From contig NZ_JALXVH010000007.1 of NCBI RefSeq assembly GCF_025149945.1, positions 19,479-83,478 of the forward strand: a stretch of 64,000 bases of DNA, read 5' to 3'. The notes beneath the pieces are model-generated. The model made no database searches and had not been told where the DNA came from. It worked only from the letters and a program-made list of their open reading frames with translations. The stretch is from Kocuria sp. p3-SID1428 (GTDB lineage: Bacteria > Actinomycetota > Actinomycetes > Actinomycetales > Micrococcaceae). Both the position numbers and the translations under genes were made by a program. Positions 43,550-52,279 of the stretch are shown piece by piece (position 1 is the first letter of the stretch; each line of letters starts with the position of its first letter).

Positions 43550-44344
43550 TTGAGCGCCAACACTTTCGAAGCCCCCCTGGTCGCCGGCCTCCCGGTCCCC
43601 GGAACCGACCCGGCGTTGCAGGACGTACGGGTCGGCATCGTGACCTTCCCCGGCACCCTCGACGACCGTGACGCGGCCCGGGCCGTCGAGCTCGCCGGCG
43701 GCACCGCGGTACCCCTGTGGCACGCCGACGACGACCTCCAGGACGTCGACGCCGTGATCCTGCCGGGCGGCTTCTCCTACGGCGACTACCTGCGCGCCGG
43801 AGCGATCTCGCGCTTCGCGCCGCTGATGACCCGGCTGATCGACGCAGCCAACGGCGGTCTGCCGATCCTCGGGATCTGCAACGGCTTCCAGGTGCTCACC
43901 GAGGCCCACCTGCTGCCGGGCTCCATGATCCGCAACGACCATCTGAAGTTCGTGTGCCGGGATCAGCGCCTGCGCGTGGAGTCCACCGGCACCCCGTGGA
44001 CCGCGCTGTACGAGCCCCGCGAGGAGATCGTGGTGCCGCTGAAGAACCAGGACGGCCAGTACGTCTGCGACGACGACACCCTGCGCATGCTCGAGGAGGA
44101 GGGCCGCGTGGTCTTCCGCTACCTCGGGGCCAACCCCAACGGCTCGCGCCATGACATCGCCGGCGTGCGCAATGCGGCGGGCAATGTCGTGGGCCTCATG
44201 CCGCACCCGGAGCACGCGATCGAGCCCGGCTTCGGACCGGACTCCTCGGCCGCAGGCACCGTCCCCATGCGCGGAGGGGCCGATGGCCTGCCCCTCTTCG
44301 TCTCCGCGTTGACCTCGATCGTGAACGGAGGCGCCCGCGCATGA
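43550..44344 (+). CDS. purQ: Phosphoribosylformylglycinamidine synthase subunit PurQ (glutaminase)
   Basis: This 264-residue class I glutaminase supplies ammonia to PurL in purine synthesis step 4. The catalytic Cys110 is in [10 protein letters not shown], and the His–Glu pair is in [10 protein letters not shown] (about 223–228). [12 protein letters not shown] starts the fold at about residue 28. A TTG at 43550 is used as start, 4 nt after the purS stop. The first 25 residues before homology are not conserved, so a later start cannot be excluded. Its stop overlaps purL by 4 nt (ATGA). Confidence 0.96.
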   Translation: MSANTFEAPLVAGLPVPGTDPALQDVRVGIVTFPGTLDDRDAARAVELAGGTAVPLWHADDDLQDVDAVILPGGFSYGDYLRAGAISRFAPLMTRLIDAANGGLPILGICNGFQVLTEAHLLPGSMIRNDHLKFVCRDQRLRVESTGTPWTALYEPREEIVVPLKNQDGQYVCDDDTLRMLEEEGRVVFRYLGANPNGSRHDIAGVRNAAGNVVGLMPHPEHAIEPGFGPDSSAAGTVPMRGGADGLPLFVSALTSIVNGGARA

Positions 44345-46644
44345 GCGAGCAGCAGTTCCAGCTCGACACCGTCGAGCACGCCGCAGCCACCCCCGACACC
44401 GAGCTGCCCTGGGCCGAGCTCGGGCTCAAGCAGGACGAGTTCGACCGCGTCGTCGAGATCCTGGGCCGGCGCCCGACCGCCGCCGAGCTGGCCATGTACT
44501 CGGTCATGTGGTCCGAGCACTGCTCCTACAAGTCCTCCAAGGTCCACCTGCGCCAGTTCGGCGAGAAGGTCTCCGAGGAGATGACCAAGGACCTGATGGT
44601 CGGCATGGGCGAGAACGCCGGCGTGACCGACATCGGCGACGGCTGGGCCGTGACCTTCAAGATCGAGTCCCACAACCACCCGTCGTACGTGGAGCCCTAT
44701 CAGGGCGCGGCCACGGGCGTGGGCGGGATCGTGCGCGACATCATCTCCATGGGCGCCCGCCCGGTGGCGGTGATGGATCCGCTGCGCTTCGGTGCGATCG
44801 ATCACCCGGACACCCAGCGCCTGGTGCACGGGATCGTGGCCGGCGTGGGCGGCTACGGCAACTCGCTGGGCCTGCCGAACATCGGCGGCGAGGTCGAGTT
44901 CGACGCCTGCTACCAGGCGAACCCGCTGGTCAACGCCCTGGCCGTGGGCGTCATGCGCCATGAGGACCTGCGCCTGGCCAACGCCTCGGGCGCGGGCAAC
45001 CGGGTGGTGCTCTTCGGCGCGCGCACCGGCGGCGACGGCATCGGCGGCGCCTCGGTGCTGGCCTCCGAGTCCTTCGACGACACCAAGCCGTCCAAGCGCC
45101 CCGCGGTGCAGGTCGGCGACCCGTTCGCGGAGAAGGTGCTCATCGAGTGCTGCCTCGAGCTGTTCCGCGACAGCCTGGTCGAGGGCATCCAGGACCTGGG
45201 CGCGGCGGGCATCTCGTGCGCGACCTCCGAGCTGGCCTCCAACGGCGACGGCGGCATGCACGTGGACCTGTCCTCGGTGCTGCTGCGCGATCCGTCGCTG
45301 ACCCCGGGCGAGATCCTGATGTCGGAGTCGCAGGAGCGCATGATGGCCGTCGTGACCCCGGAGAAGGCCGCGGCCTTCGAGGAGGTCCTGGATCGCTGGG
45401 AGGTCGAATACTCCTGGATCGGCGAGGTCACCGACACCGGCCGGCTGGTCATCGACTGGCAGGGCGAGGTCATCGTCGACGTCGATCCGCGCACCGTGGC
45501 GCACGAGGGCCCGGTGTACGAGCGCCCCATGCAGCGCCCCGCGCGCACGGACGCCGTGCAGGCCGATCGCTTCACCGGATCCGCTGCGGACACCGGCCGC
45601 CCGGAGGGCGAGGCACTCGGCGAGGCCGTGCTGGAGCTGATGAGCTCCCCGAACATGGCCTCCACGGCGTGGATCACGGATCAGTACGACCGCTACGTCC
45701 AGGGCAATACCGCCATGGCCATGCCCGACGACGCCGGCGTGGTCCGCGTGGACGAGCAGACCGGGCTGGGCGTGGCCCTGTCGACCGACTGCAACGGCCG
45801 CTATGCCTACCTGGATCCGTACCGCGGCGCTCAGCTGGCCCTGGCCGAGGCCTACCGCAACGTCTCGACCTCCGGCGCCCGCCCCGTGGCCGTCTCGGAC
45901 TGCCTGAACTTCGGCTCCCCCGAGGACCCCGAGGTCATGTGGCAGTTCGCCGAAGCGGTGCGCGGGCTGGCCGACGGCTGCCTGGAGATGGGAGTGCCGG
46001 TCACCGGCGGCAACGTGTCGCTGTACAACCAGACCGGCGAGGAGGCCATCCACCCCACTCCCGTGGTCGCCATGATGGGCGTGCTGGACGACGTCCGCCG
46101 GCGCACACCGTCGGGCTGGGATGACACCGCGGACGGCCAGGCGATCTACCTGCTGGGCACCACCGCCGATGAGCTCGACGGCTCCGAGTGGGCGCGTGTG
46201 CGCGGCCACCTGGGCGGACAGCCCCCGCAGGTGGATCTCCGGCGCGAGCGCCTGCTGGGCGAGCTCTTGATCAACATGTCCCGCGACGGCATGGTCGATG
46301 CCGCTCACGACGTCTCCGAGGGCGGCCTGGCCGCGACCCTGTCCGAGATGTGCCTGCGCTTCGGCACCGGTGCGCGGATCGGGCTCGGCGAGGTCTGCGA
46401 GCGCGACGGCCTGGACGTCTTCACCTTGCTGTTCTCCGAGTCGCAGGGCCGAGCCGTGGTGTCCGTGCCGCGCTCGGAGGAGGTGCGTTTCAAGGACATG
46501 TGCACCATGCGCCGCTACGAGTTCGCGCGCATCGGCGTGGTGGACGCGCAGTCAAAGGCCCTGGATCTGATGGGCCACGCCAAGCTGCCGCTGCAGCGCT
46601 TGCGCGAGGCCCACGAGTCCACGCTGCCTCGCCACTTCGGCTGA
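44341..46644 (+). CDS. purL: Phosphoribosylformylglycinamidine synthase subunit PurL
   Basis: This 767-residue small-type PurL is the ATP-dependent synthetase part of FGAM synthase. [18 protein letters not shown] holds the conserved His, and [21 protein letters not shown] the substrate/ATP motif. The second AIRS-like half shows [18 protein letters not shown] and [13 protein letters not shown]. Length is in the usual 720–770 range. The ATG overlaps purQ in ATGA, giving translational coupling. It is the end of the operon; the next gene is 178 nt away with its own –10 (TACACT, 46703–46708). Confidence 0.97.
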   Translation: MSEQQFQLDTVEHAAATPDTELPWAELGLKQDEFDRVVEILGRRPTAAELAMYSVMWSEHCSYKSSKVHLRQFGEKVSEEMTKDLMVGMGENAGVTDIGDGWAVTFKIESHNHPSYVEPYQGAATGVGGIVRDIISMGARPVAVMDPLRFGAIDHPDTQRLVHGIVAGVGGYGNSLGLPNIGGEVEFDACYQANPLVNALAVGVMRHEDLRLANASGAGNRVVLFGARTGGDGIGGASVLASESFDDTKPSKRPAVQVGDPFAEKVLIECCLELFRDSLVEGIQDLGAAGISCATSELASNGDGGMHVDLSSVLLRDPSLTPGEILMSESQERMMAVVTPEKAAAFEEVLDRWEVEYSWIGEVTDTGRLVIDWQGEVIVDVDPRTVAHEGPVYERPMQRPARTDAVQADRFTGSAADTGRPEGEALGEAVLELMSSPNMASTAWITDQYDRYVQGNTAMAMPDDAGVVRVDEQTGLGVALSTDCNGRYAYLDPYRGAQLALAEAYRNVSTSGARPVAVSDCLNFGSPEDPEVMWQFAEAVRGLADGCLEMGVPVTGGNVSLYNQTGEEAIHPTPVVAMMGVLDDVRRRTPSGWDDTADGQAIYLLGTTADELDGSEWARVRGHLGGQPPQVDLRRERLLGELLINMSRDGMVDAAHDVSEGGLAATLSEMCLRFGTGARIGLGEVCERDGLDVFTLLFSESQGRAVVSVPRSEEVRFKDMCTMRRYEFARIGVVDAQSKALDLMGHAKLPLQRLREAHESTLPRHFG

Positions 46645-46822
46645 GGCTGATGCCCCGCGGCGCCCGCTCATCCCTTTCCGGGGCGGTCGGGCGCCGTTGC
46701 CGTACACTCATGCCCAGGCAACGGTCTTGAGACGGACTCGCATCGAGTCCGCAGCGCAGCGCGTCCGGTTCGGACGTCGTCCGTCGGATCTCGAGCCCGT
46801 CGAGGCAACGGAGGAAGCCGCC

Positions 46823-47344
46823 GTGACCGTCGAGAGCACTGGTCCCCTGGATGCGCACAGCATCACCACCGAGCGGCTCGAGCTGCGCCCGCTGACCCGC
46901 GAAGAGGTAGAGACGGCGTGCCGCTTCGAGCGCCTGCCGCAGTTCCACCCGGAGTTCCCCACCCCTGACGCCCGCGACGTCCTGCAGGTCGTCCAGGCCT
47001 CCGGTGAGTTCTTCTTCACGGAGTCCCCGTACGCGCCCATGGCGTGCGTGGAGCGCAGCACCGGGCTGATCATCGGCATCGCCGGGTGGGCCGCACCGCC
47101 CATCGACGAGGCCCTGGAGATCGAGGGGTTCCTGGTGCCGTCGTGCACCGGGCAGGGCTACGCGACCGAGGCTCTGCCCCGCCTGGTGGAGCTGGGCCTG
47201 CAGGATCCGCGCGTGGACTCGATCCGCATCTCGCTGCCGGACAACCGCGCCAGTCTGGGCCCTTTCCTGGAGCGCTTAGGCTTCACGGCGGTCGAATCCG
47301 CCGGGACCGAGGCCGAGTACCGCTACGCACCGTCGCGCTCATGA
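46823..47344 (+). CDS. GNAT-family N-acetyltransferase
   Basis: This 173-residue GNAT protein is of the RimJ/RimL-like (Acetyltransf_3) subgroup. ITTERLELRPLTREEVE opens the fold, IEGFLVPSCTGQGYATEALPRLVE is the acetyl-CoA-binding motif A (with Q/GxGYATE), and DNRASLGPFLERLGF is the closing block. The substrate is unknown. The GTG at 46823 is chosen because GGAGGAAG lies 8 nt before it; an open frame upstream to 46697 has no such signal. It is a single gene between purL and the LuxR-type HTH gene. Confidence 0.88.
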   Translation: MTVESTGPLDAHSITTERLELRPLTREEVETACRFERLPQFHPEFPTPDARDVLQVVQASGEFFFTESPYAPMACVERSTGLIIGIAGWAAPPIDEALEIEGFLVPSCTGQGYATEALPRLVELGLQDPRVDSIRISLPDNRASLGPFLERLGFTAVESAGTEAEYRYAPSRS

Positions 47345-47412
47345 GCCCTGCCTCTACCGGCTCGTCGTCATCGATATGGCATTCGGCCCCTTCCAGGTCC
47401 ATGATGTGAGGC

Positions 47413-47751
47413 ATGACTCCCCTGTCGCGTGATCTGCATCCCTCCAACGGGAGGAGAGCGCCGAAGGACGAGGTCGTCGTCTCGATCACCTCGGCCCTGA
47501 ATCACCGCGGCCGGAAGGAGGAGGCGCATCCTCCGGTCGATCACGATGACTTGGACGACGTCTTCCCCACCCCGCAGCAGCAGGAGCTGCTCCACCTGCT
47601 CACCGAGGGCGCCGACGACGAGTTCGCCGCCCGCCGTCTCGGCCTCGAGGTCTCCGACATCCGCCGCCTGCTGCTGGAGATGAGCACCGAGCTCGGCGCC
47701 TGCAACCGCTTCCAGCTCGCTCTGCGGGCCCGCGAGGCGGGTTGGGTCTGA
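47413..47751 (+). CDS. Small LuxR-type HTH protein
   Basis: This 112-residue protein has a 50-residue polar N-terminus and a C-terminal LuxR/GerE-like helix-turn-helix: TPQQQELLHLLTEGADDEFA, then ARRLGLEVSDIRRLLLEMSTELG and RFQLALRAREAGWV. The match to the NarL/FixJ DNA-binding domain is good, with Ala in place of Thr in the DxxIA turn. There is no receiver or sensor part, so it is probably a stand-alone regulator. Its last codons overlap by 10 nt with the GT39-like gene, suggesting coupled translation. CATGAT 7 nt before the ATG could be a –10 of a leaderless transcript. Confidence 0.72.
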   Translation: MTPLSRDLHPSNGRRAPKDEVVVSITSALNHRGRKEEAHPPVDHDDLDDVFPTPQQQELLHLLTEGADDEFAARRLGLEVSDIRRLLLEMSTELGACNRFQLALRAREAGWV

Positions 47752-49274
47752 GCACGTCGAGCCCCAGCGAGAAGCAGAGCGCGCCGCACCGCCCTAGGGC
47801 TTCCGACGCCGCCGCGGACCGAGCGCAGCTGCTGCTGCCCGTCCTGGCAGCCGTGCTCACCGCCGCCGTCGCCTTCTGGGGCATGACCGTCCCTCAGTTC
47901 TGGTTCGACGAGGCCGCGACCATCTCGGCCACGAACAGGCCCTTCGGCTCCCTGCTGCGCCTGCTGCAGGCCGTCGACGCCGTCCACGGCCTGTACTACG
48001 TCCTCATGCATCCCTGGGTGGCTCTGTTCGGGACCTCGGAGCTGGCCATGCGGACCCCGTCGGCGCTGGCCCTGACGCTCGCCGCCCCCCTGATCACCCA
48101 GGTGGCCATGATCTATGCCCACCGCTGGCTCCCGGACCGGGTGCTGCTGACAGGGCTGAGCACGGGCCTGATCTTCGCGGTGCTGCCCGGACTCTCCTGG
48201 GCGGGGCAGGACGCCCGCGGCTACGCCATGGCCGTCTTCGCCTCCGTCGCGGCGCTGCGGCTCTTCGAGCGCTTCCGGGACGAGCGCAGCACCGGGAGCC
48301 TGATCGGCTTCGCCCTGCTGCAGGCCGCGGCCATCGGCTTCTCCATGTACGCCGCCGGCTCAGTGCTCCTGTACCTGCTGCGCGCGGCGGCCTGGGGCCG
48401 TCGTCCGTTCCAGCAGGTCCTGTCCGCTACCGCTGCCACCACAGCCCTGGTGACCCCGCTGGGGCTGCTCGCGCTGTCCCAGCGCGAGCAGATCGGCTGG
48501 ATCGACATGACGACGAGGCAGGTCGTGGGCCGCATGCTCCTGCGCACCTTCCCTCTGAGCCCGGGGAACCGGGGCGCGCCGTGGGACGACATCGCCGTGG
48601 GGCTGGCCCCCTGGCTCCTGGGCCTCATCATCGTGGTCCTGGCGCTCGGCCTGATCCGCAGCCCACTGCGCGGGCTCCTCCTGTGGCTGCTCGCCTTCCC
48701 GCTGCTGCCCCTCTCGTGCGTCCTGGTGGCGCAGCTCCTGGGCAAGCAGCTGTTCCAGGAGCGCTACTTCACCTTCTCCGCTCCGTTCCTGGTGCTGGCC
48801 GTGGCCCTGTCGCTGGCCTCGCTCCGCTGGCGTCCGGCCGCAGTGGGGCTCACCGCGGCGGTGGTGGGGCTGTCGGCTCCATCGATCCCGGCCCAGAACA
48901 CCTGGGATGCCAAGGGCGGTGACAACTACGCGACGGCATCTGCTCTGGTCGCCCGGAGCGAGACCGTGATCTTCATGGACCGGTCGAACCGCGGCGTCCT
49001 GCTCGCCTATCCGCCGGAGCACGAGATCGCCGATCCCATGCTCCAGGAGGACCGGATCAGCGCGGACAACCTCTACGGGCTGAACCGCCCCGGCTACGAG
49101 TCCTGGGAGATCGACACCGTCGGCGCCACCTCCGTGGTCTCCAACAAGGAGAACAAGTTCCACGACACCGTGGTGTCCCACCTGCGGGACAACGGCTGCC
49201 AGCAGACGCAGGAGGACCGCAGCACCCGCTTCCGGATCACCCTGCTGGAGTGCCCGGCCCCGGCTGCCGGGTAA
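47742..49274 (+). CDS. GT39/ArnT-like integral membrane glycosyltransferase
   Basis: This 510-residue GT-C type membrane protein has roughly ten membrane segments between residues 20 and 390. The first outer loop carries WFDEAATISATNRPF; the acidic pair after the first membrane helix is the expected GT39/GT83 metal/catalytic site. The LMHPWVALFGTSELAMRTPSALA block is typical of actinobacterial polyprenyl-phosphate-dependent mannosyltransferases. A C-terminal soluble domain (about 395–510) ends with a Cys pair. The TTG start at 47742 lies inside the end of the HTH gene; no better start is seen. The sugar and acceptor are unknown. Confidence 0.72.
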   Translation: MGLSTSSPSEKQSAPHRPRASDAAADRAQLLLPVLAAVLTAAVAFWGMTVPQFWFDEAATISATNRPFGSLLRLLQAVDAVHGLYYVLMHPWVALFGTSELAMRTPSALALTLAAPLITQVAMIYAHRWLPDRVLLTGLSTGLIFAVLPGLSWAGQDARGYAMAVFASVAALRLFERFRDERSTGSLIGFALLQAAAIGFSMYAAGSVLLYLLRAAAWGRRPFQQVLSATAATTALVTPLGLLALSQREQIGWIDMTTRQVVGRMLLRTFPLSPGNRGAPWDDIAVGLAPWLLGLIIVVLALGLIRSPLRGLLLWLLAFPLLPLSCVLVAQLLGKQLFQERYFTFSAPFLVLAVALSLASLRWRPAAVGLTAAVVGLSAPSIPAQNTWDAKGGDNYATASALVARSETVIFMDRSNRGVLLAYPPEHEIADPMLQEDRISADNLYGLNRPGYESWEIDTVGATSVVSNKENKFHDTVVSHLRDNGCQQTQEDRSTRFRITLLECPAPAAG

Positions 49275-49329
49275 CTCGGCGTCATACCGTCGTCACCTCG
49301 GAGGCGCCCCTCGCCCTAGGCTGTTGCCC

Positions 49330-50142
49330 ATGACCGAGAACCTCCGTGCCGAGACCGAGCGAGTCCTCTCCGCGGTCTCACCTGCCACGCGGCGCACCCT
49401 CGAGGAGTCCGCCGGTCGTCTTTGGGCCTGGGCTCTGAAGACCTCCGAGCGCTTCCCGCCCACCCCGGATGTCAAGCTCGCCATGGCCTCCAGCGGCGCC
49501 GTGCTCTCCGGGTACACGGTGGTCCACATGCTGGGCAATCTGCAGGTCTACCTGGGACGAGGCCGCTTCGACTCCTACGCCCACCACCTGCGCACGCTGG
49601 GGGCGCCGGTCCTGCCGCGGCGCACCGTGCTGTGGGCCTTCCGGGCCGTGCTGCTGGCCGATGCGCTGACCCACCTGAGCTGCGCGGCGGTGCTGACCGT
49701 GCGCGCCCAGGCCTCCGAGCGCCGTGCTGCCGCTCAGCCCAGGCCGCTGCCGCAGGGTCGCCGGCGCACCCGCTGGCAGAGGCTCAAGCGCTCCATGCGC
49801 TCGACCGGCACCGTCCTGGGGCTGTTCACGGCCTTCCACCTGGCGGATCTCACACTGGGCACCCGGCCGGCCGCCTCGCGCCGTCACGAGCCGGGGGCCG
49901 CCTACCACAACCTGGTGGCATCCCTGCGCCGCCCGCCCGTGGCCGGGCTGTACCTGGCCGCCATGCTGGCGCTGGCCGCCCACACTTCCCAGGGCCTGGT
50001 CCAGATCGGCAACGACACCGGCCTGTCCGCCCAGCGCGGCGCCCGCAAGCGCTTCGAGCTGGCCGGGCGGCTGGTCGGCACCGGCGTGGCCCTGGGCAAC
50101 GCCTCCATCCCCGTGGCCGTGCTCCTGCGCCTGGTGCGCTGA
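49330..50142 (+). CDS. sdhC: Succinate dehydrogenase cytochrome b subunit (SdhC type)
   Basis: This 270-residue diheme-type cytochrome b anchors succinate:quinone reductase. Five membrane helices are visible, with likely heme ligands His in YTVVHMLGNLQVYLG, DALTHLSCAAV, FTAFHLADLTL, GAAYHNLVASL and LALAAHTSQGLVQ, and the usual DSYAHHLRTLGAPVLPRRT loop. Length is near the 230–270 of this class. The ATG at 49330 has TAGGCT (49317–49322) 7 nt before it and no Shine-Dalgarno, so it is probably leaderless. The next gene encodes the iron-sulfur subunit, 72 nt away; the flavoprotein gene normally between them is absent. Confidence 0.85.
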   Translation: MTENLRAETERVLSAVSPATRRTLEESAGRLWAWALKTSERFPPTPDVKLAMASSGAVLSGYTVVHMLGNLQVYLGRGRFDSYAHHLRTLGAPVLPRRTVLWAFRAVLLADALTHLSCAAVLTVRAQASERRAAAQPRPLPQGRRRTRWQRLKRSMRSTGTVLGLFTAFHLADLTLGTRPAASRRHEPGAAYHNLVASLRRPPVAGLYLAAMLALAAHTSQGLVQIGNDTGLSAQRGARKRFELAGRLVGTGVALGNASIPVAVLLRLVR

Positions 50143-50214
50143 GCCGTCCTCCCCCCGCACTGCAACACCGCCTTCCGCGACCGGGTCCCGGCGCGAGGGC
50201 ACCGAAGGAGTCCC

Positions 50215-50907
50215 ATGCGCATCACCGGCACCCTGCAGGTCGAGGTCTGGCGCCAGGCCGACGGCGAGTCCGAGGGCGGCTTCGAGACCCACACCGTCAC
50301 CGGCGTGAGCCCCCAGACGACCGTGCTGGAGCTGCTCGACCTGCTCAACGAGCAGATGCCCGAGGGCGTGGAGCCCATCTCCTACGACGACGGCTGCCGC
50401 GAGGGCATCTGCGGCAAGTGCGGCGTCACGGTCGACGGCGTCGCCCACGGCCCCCAGCTCAACCGCGCCTCGTGCCAGCAGCAGGTCGCGGCCTTCACCG
50501 ATGGCGAGCGCGTGCGGATCGAGCCGCTGCGCGCAGCCGCCTTCCCCGTGAAGAAGGACCTGTCCGTGGACAAGAAGGCCGCGCTGCGCACCGTGGTCAA
50601 GGCCGCCGGAGGCCCCGTGGGCATGAAGGCGCTGACCGAGGCCGGGTGCATCAGCTGCGGGGCCTGCGTGGCCGCCTGCCCCAACGGCTCCGGGCAGCTG
50701 TTCGTGGGATCGCTGCTCACCGAGCTCCCCCCTCTGGCCAAGGACGACGACGACCGCCGCACCCGCTCCGGCAAGGTGCTCGACGCCGCCGAGGAGAGCT
50801 TCGGGCCGTGCTCCACCCTGGGCGACTGCACCGAGGTCTGCCCCGCCGGACTGCCGCTGGAGAACCTCTCGGCAGTGGCGAGGGAGCATCTGCGCCGTCG
50901 TCGCTGA
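50215..50907 (+). CDS. sdhB: Succinate dehydrogenase/fumarate reductase iron-sulfur subunit (SdhB type)
   Basis: This 230-residue subunit keeps all three clusters: [2Fe-2S] ligands in DDGCREGICGKCG and RASCQ, [4Fe-4S] ligands in CISCGACVAACPNGS, and [3Fe-4S] ligands in CSTLGDCTEVCP. LQVEVWRQADGESEGGF at the N-terminus is characteristic of the Corynebacterium/Bacteroides-type enzyme. It is about 20 residues shorter than relatives, mainly between the two cluster domains. The ATG at 50215 follows GAAGGAG by 6 nt. No SdhA reading frame exists between it and sdhC, nor after it, so the complex must use a flavoprotein encoded elsewhere or the locus is a remnant. Confidence 0.87.
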   Translation: MRITGTLQVEVWRQADGESEGGFETHTVTGVSPQTTVLELLDLLNEQMPEGVEPISYDDGCREGICGKCGVTVDGVAHGPQLNRASCQQQVAAFTDGERVRIEPLRAAAFPVKKDLSVDKKAALRTVVKAAGGPVGMKALTEAGCISCGACVAACPNGSGQLFVGSLLTELPPLAKDDDDRRTRSGKVLDAAEESFGPCSTLGDCTEVCPAGLPLENLSAVAREHLRRRR

Positions 50908-51066
50908 GCCGCGGCGGCGGCCTGTCGCTGCGGCGCCGGAGTGCGCCTCCGGGATTCTTGTAGTTACACGCCTGCGCGCCCCTTATCATTCGCAGTTGCG
51001 AACACTCGGGCGGGGTCATATATTTGCATCAGCAACTCACCTCTCCCGCTCGACCAGGAGTCCACG

Positions 51067-51489
51067 ATGCACCCCTATATCCCGCAGGCTCAGCCCTACG
51101 CCTACCCGCAGGCCGCCTGGTCCCCGAGGCCCTCCGCGCCCGGCAGCGCCGTCACCGCCCTGGTCCTCACGATCCTCGTGCTGGCCGGTGCACTGCTGCT
51201 CTCCCCGCTCACGATCCTGTTCTCGATCGGCGCCGCGTCCACAGTCACGGAGCCCGACTTCGGCGGCACCGCCGATCTGGTCGCTGCCATGCTCGTCGCA
51301 TTCCTGCCCCTGGGCGCCCCGGCGATCCTGGGTGCGGCGCTGGCCATCTACCCCCGCATCCGCATGCCGCGCGAGATGTACCCGTCCTCCGGGGTGAAGA
51401 CTGCCGCAACCGTCTTCCTGGTCCTGCATCTGCTCACGCTCGTGCTCGCCGTCATCTTCGGCGTCCTGCCGCAGGTCCTGGTGCTGTGA
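51067..51489 (+). CDS. Small membrane protein, unknown function
   Basis: The 140-residue product has a Tyr/Pro-rich N-terminus (HPYIPQAQPYAYPQAAWSP) and three membrane segments (about 25–55, 66–90, 107–137). The layout recalls the DUF4190-type small membrane proteins of actinobacteria, but I cannot assign it firmly. The ATG at 51067 has CCAGGAGTCC upstream. The leader (50960–51060) is AT-richer, with TTATCATTCGCAGTTGCG and TCATATATTTG stretches that could bear the promoter. It is flanked by sdhB and another unknown gene. Confidence 0.65.
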   Translation: MHPYIPQAQPYAYPQAAWSPRPSAPGSAVTALVLTILVLAGALLLSPLTILFSIGAASTVTEPDFGGTADLVAAMLVAFLPLGAPAILGAALAIYPRIRMPREMYPSSGVKTAATVFLVLHLLTLVLAVIFGVLPQVLVL

Positions 51490-51698
51490 GCACGGCACCA
51501 CCGCGTCATGGGGCTTGTGCTGTCGGAGCCTTATTGTAATTTCAGGACACGTTCAAGAGCGCGGCCTCACGGGCCTGGCCGGCCGCGCAGCAACCCGAAC
51601 TCGATTCCCGGGTGCTTCCAGAGCAGAACGGGCCTCAGCGCACTCGCTGAGGCAAGACTCGACGGGGTCGCGCTGCGCGGCCCGGAAGGCAGGACCTC

Positions 51699-52181
51699 AT
51701 GTCCGACGCACTGCACCAAGCACTGGAGTCGAAGCGCTCCGATCTCGAGCATCTGCATCCCTACAACGTGCCGCTGCACCTCGCACCGGAGGCCCCCGTG
51801 GTGCCGCCGCGCACGAACCACCGGTGGATCGACTTCGGAGATCGGGAGGCCCGGGAGTGGAGCAGAGTCCTGTTCCTCCTGCCCCGCAAGGGCCACTCAG
51901 CGAACGTCATGGCCTGCGCGCACAGCGTGTGGCGCTTCGGCAACCTGCCCAACGTGAACAATGCCCCGGAGGTGGCTCGGGCCGCCCGCGCTCTCGGACA
52001 CACCCCGGAGAGCGCCTGGGAGATGCTGGTGACGTTGATCGTCATGCGCCAGGACCAGGAGCACGACCCGGATGTCGCGTACGACCTGAGGGTCTGGGCC
52101 CTGTGGCACGAGCGCATGAACCTGCTGGAGGACCCGATCACAGTGGCAAGGCACTGCTTGAAGGCCGTCGGTCAGCGCTGA
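51699..52181 (+). CDS. Hypothetical protein
   Basis: I do not recognise this 160-residue soluble protein. It contains RTNHRWIDFGDREAREWSRV, then LPRKGHSANVMACAHSVWRFGNLPNVNNA and a helical C-terminus (VARHCLKAVGQR). The ATG at 51699 has GGAAGGCAGGA upstream, a fair ribosome site. The 209-nt gap before it (51490–51698) includes TTATTGTAATTT, a likely promoter, and nothing else recognisable. Composition is like the genome. A hairpin shared with the symporter gene follows. Confidence 0.55.
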   Translation: MSDALHQALESKRSDLEHLHPYNVPLHLAPEAPVVPPRTNHRWIDFGDREAREWSRVLFLLPRKGHSANVMACAHSVWRFGNLPNVNNAPEVARAARALGHTPESAWEMLVTLIVMRQDQEHDPDVAYDLRVWALWHERMNLLEDPITVARHCLKAVGQR

Positions 52182-52212
52182 TCGGGGCCCTCGGCGACCG
52201 GCCCGACGAGTC

Positions 52213-52249
52213 AGCCCTCCTCCCCGCCGCGATGGCTGGGAGGAGGGCT
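52213..52249. terminator. Bidirectional hairpin between convergent genes
   Basis: A perfect 12-bp stem (52213–52224 with 52238–52249) with a 13-nt loop lies between the unknown gene and the symporter gene, which face each other. No T-run is seen on either side. Confidence 0.6.
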
Positions 52250-52279
52250 GCGTCGTCGTCGTTCCGGGGCGGAAGCGGA

